From assembly GCA_910578475.1 (NCBI GenBank), contig CAJTRK010000026.1:1-46637 (forward strand): 46,637 bases of DNA. The letters are read 5' to 3'. Under the pieces are notes generated by a model. It was not told where the DNA came from. It worked only from the letters and a program-made list of their open reading frames with translations, and ran no database searches. This document shows positions 41,635-46,637 of the stretch, piece by piece (position 1 is the stretch's first letter; the number at the start of each line of letters is the position of its first letter). The DNA comes from an uncultured Lachnospiraceae bacterium. GTDB lineage: Bacteria; Bacillota; Clostridia; Lachnospirales; Lachnospiraceae. The translations under genes were made by a program, and so were the position numbers.

Positions 41635-42873
41635 ATGGCTGACATTATTCCATTTAAGGCTTTACGGCCCAGGGTAGATTTGGCCGCAAGGATTGCGGCA
41701 TTGCCATACGATGTTTATGACAGAAAGGAAGCGCGGGAGAAGGCAGCGGATGATGCGTTTTCCTTTCTGCGCATTGACCGGCCGGAAACACAGTTTCCGG
41801 AGGATTACGATATGTATGCGCCGGAGGTTTATGAAAAGGCGCGGGAGATGTTGGCGGAAATGACGGAGCGGGGCGAATTTGTACTGGAAAAAAATCCGGC
41901 ATATTATGTATATGAGCTTGTCATGAACGGCCGTTCACAGACCGGAATCTGTGCCTGTGCTTCCGTGGATGATTACGAAAACGAAGTCATTAAAAAGCAT
42001 GAAAATACAAGAGCCGAGAAAGAAGCCGACAGAATCCGGCATGTAGATATCTGTAATGCACAGACCGGACCGATTTTTCTGACTTACAGAAGAAGGGCGG
42101 ATATCCAGGCAGAGGTGGAGAAAGCCATGACAGGACCGCCGCTGTATGATTTTACGGCGGATGACGGCATTACGCACAGGGTATGGCGTATTGATGACAT
42201 GGAATCGATTGAGACGGTCAGAAATGGATTTGCCAAAGTGGATACGGTATACATTGCGGACGGACATCATCGCTGTGCCTCCGCAGTCAGGGTTTCCCAG
42301 ATGCGCAGGGAAGAAAATCCGGGTTATACGGGACAGGAGGAATTTAATTATTTTTTATCTGTTATTTTTCCCGATGACCAGCTTCTGATTATGGACTATA
42401 ACAGAGTCATCAAATCGCTGAACGGATATACGGAAGAAGAATTTTTAACAAAAGTAAGCGAAATCTTTGAGACGGAAAAAGCGGCGGTCATGCCTTTTCG
42501 CCCAACCAAAAAGGGTGAGATGGGCATGTATCTGAAAGATACATGGTATCGGCTTTCGGTCAAACCCGAAATGCTGACGGGAGACCCGTTGAAAGATTTG
42601 GATGTATCGATTCTGCAAAGGGAGCTGCTTATGCCGGCGCTTGGGATTTTGGACCCGAAAAACGATGGGCGGATTGATTTTGTCGGAGGAATACGAGGGC
42701 TTCATGAGTTGGAAAGAAGAGTCAAAACGGATTGTAAAATCGCTTTTGCCATGTACCCGACAGACATTCATGAGCTGTTTGCCGTGTCCGATGCCGGGAA
42801 GCTGATGCCGCCGAAATCAACATGGTTCGAACCGAAACTGCGCAGCGGTATTTTTATTCACCCGCTCAGTTAG
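41635..42873 (+). CDS. DUF1015 family protein
   Basis: This 412-residue soluble protein begins MADIIPFKALRP, the typical DUF1015 N-terminus, and holds HENTRAEKEADRIRH and ADGHHRCASAVRVSQ. The DGHHR motif is like the ParB/Srx-type signature of some small-molecule kinases (for instance archaeal SerK), but the similarity is only local. Family function is not established. It lies just after the serC-serA cluster, which often holds DUF1015 genes in Clostridia. I start at 41635 with AGGGAAG 11 bases upstream; a frame to 41542 is open but begins in the promoter. Confidence 0.85.
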   Translation: MADIIPFKALRPRVDLAARIAALPYDVYDRKEAREKAADDAFSFLRIDRPETQFPEDYDMYAPEVYEKAREMLAEMTERGEFVLEKNPAYYVYELVMNGRSQTGICACASVDDYENEVIKKHENTRAEKEADRIRHVDICNAQTGPIFLTYRRRADIQAEVEKAMTGPPLYDFTADDGITHRVWRIDDMESIETVRNGFAKVDTVYIADGHHRCASAVRVSQMRREENPGYTGQEEFNYFLSVIFPDDQLLIMDYNRVIKSLNGYTEEEFLTKVSEIFETEKAAVMPFRPTKKGEMGMYLKDTWYRLSVKPEMLTGDPLKDLDVSILQRELLMPALGILDPKNDGRIDFVGGIRGLHELERRVKTDCKIAFAMYPTDIHELFAVSDAGKLMPPKSTWFEPKLRSGIFIHPLS

Positions 42874-42941
42874 CGTGATTTGAAATGATGCAGAGCAGGA
42901 TGACTGAGGTCATACGGAAACCAGAAAGGAGTTTCATATTG

Positions 42942-45530
42942 ATGAACAAGAAACTGTACAAATTAATGAACTGGGCTGAAATTGAGGGAATTATTTATTC
43001 GGAGTCGGATAATCCGCATAAAATATTGGGAGCGCACGTTTCCGGCAATAATATTGTTATCCAGGCTTTTTTCCCGAATGCGGTAAAAGTGCGCATTCAG
43101 CCGAAAACAGGCGATAAGAGTTATCAGATGGAATGCGTTGATGAGGCCGGTTATTTTGCGGCGTTGATTTCCGGAAAAACGTTGTTTTCTTATGAATATA
43201 TTGTGGAATATGAAGACGGTTCTCTGAAAAAAGTAAATGATGCCTATAATTTCAAACCGCAGCTGACGAAAGAGGATACGGAGAAATTTAATGCGGGCAT
43301 TCATTATACGATTTATGAGAAATTAGGCGCGCATCCGATGAAGATAGACGGTGTGGAAGGCGTTTATTTTGCAGTCTGGGCGCCGAATGCGGTGCGTGTC
43401 AGTGCGGTCGGAGATTTTAATGACTGGGACGGAAGGGTTCACCAGATGAGGCGGCTTTGGGATTCCGGTATTTTTGAGATTTTTATTCCGGGCGTTTCTG
43501 TCGGTGAATGTTATAAATTTGAATTGAAAGCGAAAGGCGGTATGACTTATCTGAAAGCTGACCCTTACGCTTTCGGCCAGCAGCTGCGTCCAGAGACGGC
43601 ATCTTTAGTCAGAGCAATAGACGGCTTTGAATGGGAAGATACCAAATGGATGAAGAACCGTAAGACGGCACACGGCATAAGTTCCCCCATCAGTATCTAT
43701 GAATTATATCTTGGTTCGTTCGCAAGAGCGGAAGGCGACAGTCCCTATCTGAATTATCGGGAGCTTGCGCCGAAGATTATAGAATATGTGAAAAAAATGA
43801 ACTATACCCATGTAGAACTGATGCCGGTAATGGAGCATCCTTTTGACGGTTCGTGGGGATATCAGGTTATCGGATATTATGCGCCGACGGCAAGGTATGG
43901 TACGGCGGAAGACTTTATGTATTTTATGAACGAGCTGCACAAGGCGGATATCGGTGTCATTTTAGACTGGGTTCCGGCACATTTTCCGAGAGATACGCAG
44001 GGATTGTCCAATTTTGACGGGACATGCCTTTATGAACATGCGGACCCCCGGCAGGGAAGCCATCCGCACTGGGGAACGCTCATTTATAATTACGGACGTC
44101 CGGAAGTGAGCAATTATCTGATTGCAAATGCGTTGTACTGGATTGAGCAGTATCATGCGGACGGCATCCGTATGGACGCGGTCGCATCCATGCTTTATCT
44201 CGATTACGGGAAGAACAGCGGCGAATGGGTAGCCAATATGTACGGAGGCAACGAAAATCTGGAAGCGGTGGAATTTTTGAAACATCTAAATTCCATTGTG
44301 AAAAAAAGAGATGACGGCGTACTTCTGATTGCGGAAGAATCCACCGCATGGCCGAAAGTGACCGGCGATGTGAAAGAGGATGGTCTTGGATTTGACCTGA
44401 AATGGAATATGGGCTTTATGAACGACTATTTAAGCTATATTAAGACAGACCCTTATTTCCGTTCCGGCTGTCATAATAATCTGACTTTCAGCATGATTTA
44501 TGCGTACAGCGAAAAATTTATTCTTGTCTTTTCTCATGATGAGGTCGTTCACGGGAAAGCCACGATGCTTGGTAAGATGCCGGGAGAGAGGAAGGAGCAG
44601 TTTGCGAACCTGCGTCTGACTTATGCGTATCTGATGACCCATCCCGGAAAGAAACTGCTTTTTATGGGACAGGATATCGGCGAGTATCATGAGTGGAACG
44701 AAGAACGTGCGGTGGAATGGGAACTGCTGGAAGATGAGGACCACAAGAAACTAAATCAACTTGTTTCTGATTTGAATAAGATGTATACGACGATGCCGGC
44801 TATGTACCAGAAAGATGACTCCTGGGAAGGATTCGAGTGGATAAACTGCATAACGCCGCAGTCCTGTATGCTTTCTTATATCCGAAAAGCAGAAAAAACA
44901 GAAGATACATTAGTGGTGGTCGCAAATTTTGCCAATGCGAAACAGGAATTTACAATTGGTGTTCCTTACGAAGGAAAATATAAAGAAATATTGAACACGG
45001 ATGCGAGAACGTATGGCGGAAGCGGCTGTGTTAATGCGAAAGAAAAGAAAACGTTGGAACAGGAATGCGACGGTAAGCCTTATGCCATTGAAGTGGTCGG
45101 CGCGCCTCTGTCCATCAGTATTTTTTCCTATGCACCCTATACGCCGGCAGAAAAGGCGGAAATAGAAAAGGCAAAAGCGGAAGCGCTTCGAAAAGAAAGG
45201 GAAGAAAAAGAGAGACGGGAAGCGGAAGAGGCAGCAAGAGTTACCGCATTAGAGGCTGAGGAAGCAAAGGAAGCGGCCAAAAAGGCGTCTCAGGAAGCGA
45301 GAGAGAAAGCAAAAGCAGCCAATGAAGCGGCGGAACGATTGAAAAAGATACTCGCGAAGGAAAAAGACGGCGGACAAAAAGCAGGAGAAGAGACGCCGGC
45401 AAAGAAAATTTCCGTAAAGGAAACGGATGCCAAAAAAGTGCCTGTAAAAGAATCCGGGACAAAGAAAACGACGGGCAAAGAGACTTCCGCGAAGAAAAGC
45501 GGAACAAAACAGGGTGAAAAAAGTAAGTAA
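42942..45530 (+). CDS. glgB: 1,4-alpha-glucan branching enzyme with long C-terminal tail
   Basis: This 862-residue enzyme makes alpha-1,6 branches in glycogen. It has an N-terminal CBM48-like region (AVWAPNAVRVSAVGDFNDWDG), a GH13 barrel (HVELMPVMEHPFDGSWGYQ, DGIRMDAVASMLYLDYG with the nucleophile, LLIAEESTAWP, FSHDEVVHGK) and a C-terminal beta domain. After about residue 733 comes an extra tail of about 130 residues: charged heptads (EKERREAEEAARVTALEAEE), then Lys-rich repeats (AKKISVKETDAKK, then SGTKKTTGKETSAKK). The start at 42942 follows AAAGGAG with 10-base spacing. No other glg gene is near. Confidence 0.95.
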   Translation: MNKKLYKLMNWAEIEGIIYSESDNPHKILGAHVSGNNIVIQAFFPNAVKVRIQPKTGDKSYQMECVDEAGYFAALISGKTLFSYEYIVEYEDGSLKKVNDAYNFKPQLTKEDTEKFNAGIHYTIYEKLGAHPMKIDGVEGVYFAVWAPNAVRVSAVGDFNDWDGRVHQMRRLWDSGIFEIFIPGVSVGECYKFELKAKGGMTYLKADPYAFGQQLRPETASLVRAIDGFEWEDTKWMKNRKTAHGISSPISIYELYLGSFARAEGDSPYLNYRELAPKIIEYVKKMNYTHVELMPVMEHPFDGSWGYQVIGYYAPTARYGTAEDFMYFMNELHKADIGVILDWVPAHFPRDTQGLSNFDGTCLYEHADPRQGSHPHWGTLIYNYGRPEVSNYLIANALYWIEQYHADGIRMDAVASMLYLDYGKNSGEWVANMYGGNENLEAVEFLKHLNSIVKKRDDGVLLIAEESTAWPKVTGDVKEDGLGFDLKWNMGFMNDYLSYIKTDPYFRSGCHNNLTFSMIYAYSEKFILVFSHDEVVHGKATMLGKMPGERKEQFANLRLTYAYLMTHPGKKLLFMGQDIGEYHEWNEERAVEWELLEDEDHKKLNQLVSDLNKMYTTMPAMYQKDDSWEGFEWINCITPQSCMLSYIRKAEKTEDTLVVVANFANAKQEFTIGVPYEGKYKEILNTDARTYGGSGCVNAKEKKTLEQECDGKPYAIEVVGAPLSISIFSYAPYTPAEKAEIEKAKAEALRKEREEKERREAEEAARVTALEAEEAKEAAKKASQEAREKAKAANEAAERLKKILAKEKDGGQKAGEETPAKKISVKETDAKKVPVKESGTKKTTGKETSAKKSGTKQGEKSK

Positions 45531-45567
45531 ATGAGCATAGAGATGAGAAGGAGCAGGGAGGAAAAAG

Positions 45568-46443
45568 ATGACGCCAATTGAAGTTTTGACAGACGAAACC
45601 GTAGATGTAGGACTGATACAGTCTTTTATAGAGAAACTGCCGGAAAAAGCGCTTCAATTTGGTGTGAGAGTGCTGCTTGCGCTGCTTGTTTTTGCGATAG
45701 GGGCACAGTTGATTAAACTGGTCTGCCGGATTTTGAAAAAATCAATGCAGCGCGGCAATGCCGATGTCGGCGTTATTCAGTTCCTCGGCTCCTTTGTCAG
45801 AATTACGCTTTATGTATTGCTTGTATTCTTTATTGCATCAGGATTTGGTCTGGATGCGGCAAGCGTTGTCGCGCTGCTTGGTTCAGCCGGAGTGGCGATA
45901 GGCCTTGCGATACAGGGAAGCCTCTCCAATTTTGCCGGAGGCGTGCTGATTTTGCTGTTAAAGCCTTTTAAAGTAGGCGATTATATCATTGCCGGTAACG
46001 GAAATGAAGGAACCGTTGTGGAAATTCAGATTTTTTATACGAAGCTTACGACCGCCGATAACAGACTGGTGGTGATTCCGAACGGAGAATTATCCAATTC
46101 CAGCATGATAAATGCAAGCGCCATGCCGACCCGCCGGATTGATATCCCGGTAGGCATTTCCTATGAGGCGGATATCAGACAGGCGAGAAATGTCCTGACA
46201 GAGCTGCTTGAGAAAGATGAGAAAGTTTTGCAGGATATGGATAAAAGAGTATTTGTCGATTCTTTGGGAGACAGTGCGGTTATGCTTGACGTACGCTGTC
46301 ATGTTGCATCGGAGGATTTTTGGGAAACAAGATGGCGTTTGACGGAAAACATCAAATACGCATTGGATGAAGCAGACATTTCAATTCCTTATAATCAGCT
46401 GGACGTGCATTTGAAGGAACATGCTGCCGGAAACGGGCGCTAA
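45568..46443 (+). CDS. mscS: Small-conductance mechanosensitive channel (MscS family)
   Basis: This 291-residue membrane protein opens under tension to release solutes in osmotic downshock. It has three membrane segments; the third is the pore helix GSAGVAIGLAIQGSLSNFAGG, typical of MscS. The beta domain follows (GDYIIAGNGNEGTVVEIQIFYTKL and VVIPNGELSNSSMIN). It follows glgB after 37 bases. The C-terminus lacks extra domains. Confidence 0.95.
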   Translation: MTPIEVLTDETVDVGLIQSFIEKLPEKALQFGVRVLLALLVFAIGAQLIKLVCRILKKSMQRGNADVGVIQFLGSFVRITLYVLLVFFIASGFGLDAASVVALLGSAGVAIGLAIQGSLSNFAGGVLILLLKPFKVGDYIIAGNGNEGTVVEIQIFYTKLTTADNRLVVIPNGELSNSSMINASAMPTRRIDIPVGISYEADIRQARNVLTELLEKDEKVLQDMDKRVFVDSLGDSAVMLDVRCHVASEDFWETRWRLTENIKYALDEADISIPYNQLDVHLKEHAAGNGR

Positions 46444-46484
46444 AAAGTTTTGAAAAAATATTTTCTAAAAAAGAAAATTACTTC

Positions 46485-46513
46485 TTGCCAAAAAGGGTTT
46501 TACCCGTTATAAT
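46485..46513 (+). promoter_or_regulatory. Promoter of the tRNA gene
   Basis: TTGCCA (46485-46490), a 17-base spacer and a perfect TATAAT (46508-46513) lie 21 bases before the tRNA, a near-ideal stable-RNA promoter. Confidence 0.8.
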
Positions 46514-46534
46514 AATCTTTGTGTTTAGGCATAA

Positions 46535-46607
46535 GCTGGAATAGCGCAGTCGGTAGCGCAACTGATTCGTAATCAGTAGGTCGAGGGTTCAAGTCCCTTT
46601 TCCAGCT
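46535..46607 (+). tRNA. tRNA-Thr (anticodon CGT)
   Basis: The sequence folds as a standard cloverleaf: acceptor GCTGGAA (46535-46541) / TTCCAGC (46600-46606), D arm GCGC/GCGC, anticodon stem ACTGA/TCAGT with loop TTCGTAA (anticodon CGT at 46568-46570), T arm GAGGG/CCCTT with TTCAAGT, and discriminator T. CGT reads the Thr codon ACG. CCA is not encoded, so the end must be added after transcription. Confidence 0.95.
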
Positions 46608-46637
46608 TAATGAGACAGCACTTATGTAAAAGTAAGG

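Noticed and set aside
46535..46607. tRNA-Arg from the CGT triplet
   Set aside because: CGT is the anticodon, not the codon; it reads ACG, which is Thr.

Overview
The window looks like chromosomal core DNA of a Gram-positive anaerobe of the Clostridia, most likely a Lachnospiraceae relative. This rests on purine-rich Shine-Dalgarno sequences with frequent GTG/TTG starts, a T-box-controlled tyrS, the gene orders polA-coaE-ftsA-like-walJ, ACT-PFL, DUF512-der-plsY-gpsA and serC-serA, a tRNA gene without encoded CCA, and proteins of clearly clostridial type. I cannot name genus or species. No rRNA, CRISPR array, intact insertion sequence or prophage was seen.

Layout. Bases 1-1700 are an AT-rich accessory block: a small unknown protein, a Fic-family protein whose catalytic His is replaced by Gln, and a membrane-anchored unknown protein. 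A minus-strand zinc-ribbon/PH-like/SHOCT protein follows (1749-2432). From 2551 a long plus-strand unit carries a zf-HC2-type membrane protein, polA, coaE, an FtsA-like protein with an unusual C-terminus, walJ, an ACT-domain protein, its PFL/UPF0210 partner and a MATE exporter. It ends against a convergent DtxR/MntR-type regulator. Next come a Cys-rich unknown protein (13350), prs on the minus strand, and a divergent unit DUF512-der-plsY-gpsA (GTPase and phospholipid synthesis) that converges on metF. A MoxR-type ATPase plus VWA/CoxE-like pair follows, then a 604-base gene-free stretch (22988-23591) holding the tyrS T-box and a hairpin repeat, then tyrS and a DRE-TIM aldolase-like gene converging on aroC. 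Then come a VanY-like peptidase with tgt, and yajC. A branched-chain amino acid cluster (leuB, ilvD, ilvB) is interspersed with a polytopic membrane protein and a coiled-coil gene split in two by a frameshift. After it lie an L,D-transpeptidase, serC-serA, a small minus-strand protein, a DUF1015 protein, glgB with a long Lys/Glu/Ala tail, an MscS channel and tRNA-Thr(CGT).

How the parts fit. Most genes are housekeeping: DNA replication and repair, CoA, phospholipid, PRPP, aromatic, branched-chain and serine synthesis, tRNA charging and queuosine modification, envelope remodelling and osmotic release. The least explained material is: (i) a family of intergenic hairpin elements (20767, 23449, 29917, 41161) that open with a GGAA(A)TTGC box and end in a GC-rich hairpin plus T-run, one of them lying between the T-box and tyrS; (ii) a three-hairpin leader of the DUF512 gene fired from a promoter abutting the divergent prs promoter; (iii) a near-identical 43-base hairpin/ribosome-binding leader shared by the ACT-domain gene and der; (iv) the AT-rich Fic module; (v) non-standard C-termini on the FtsA-like protein and GlgB. 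All calls come from reading the sequence; no database search was run.
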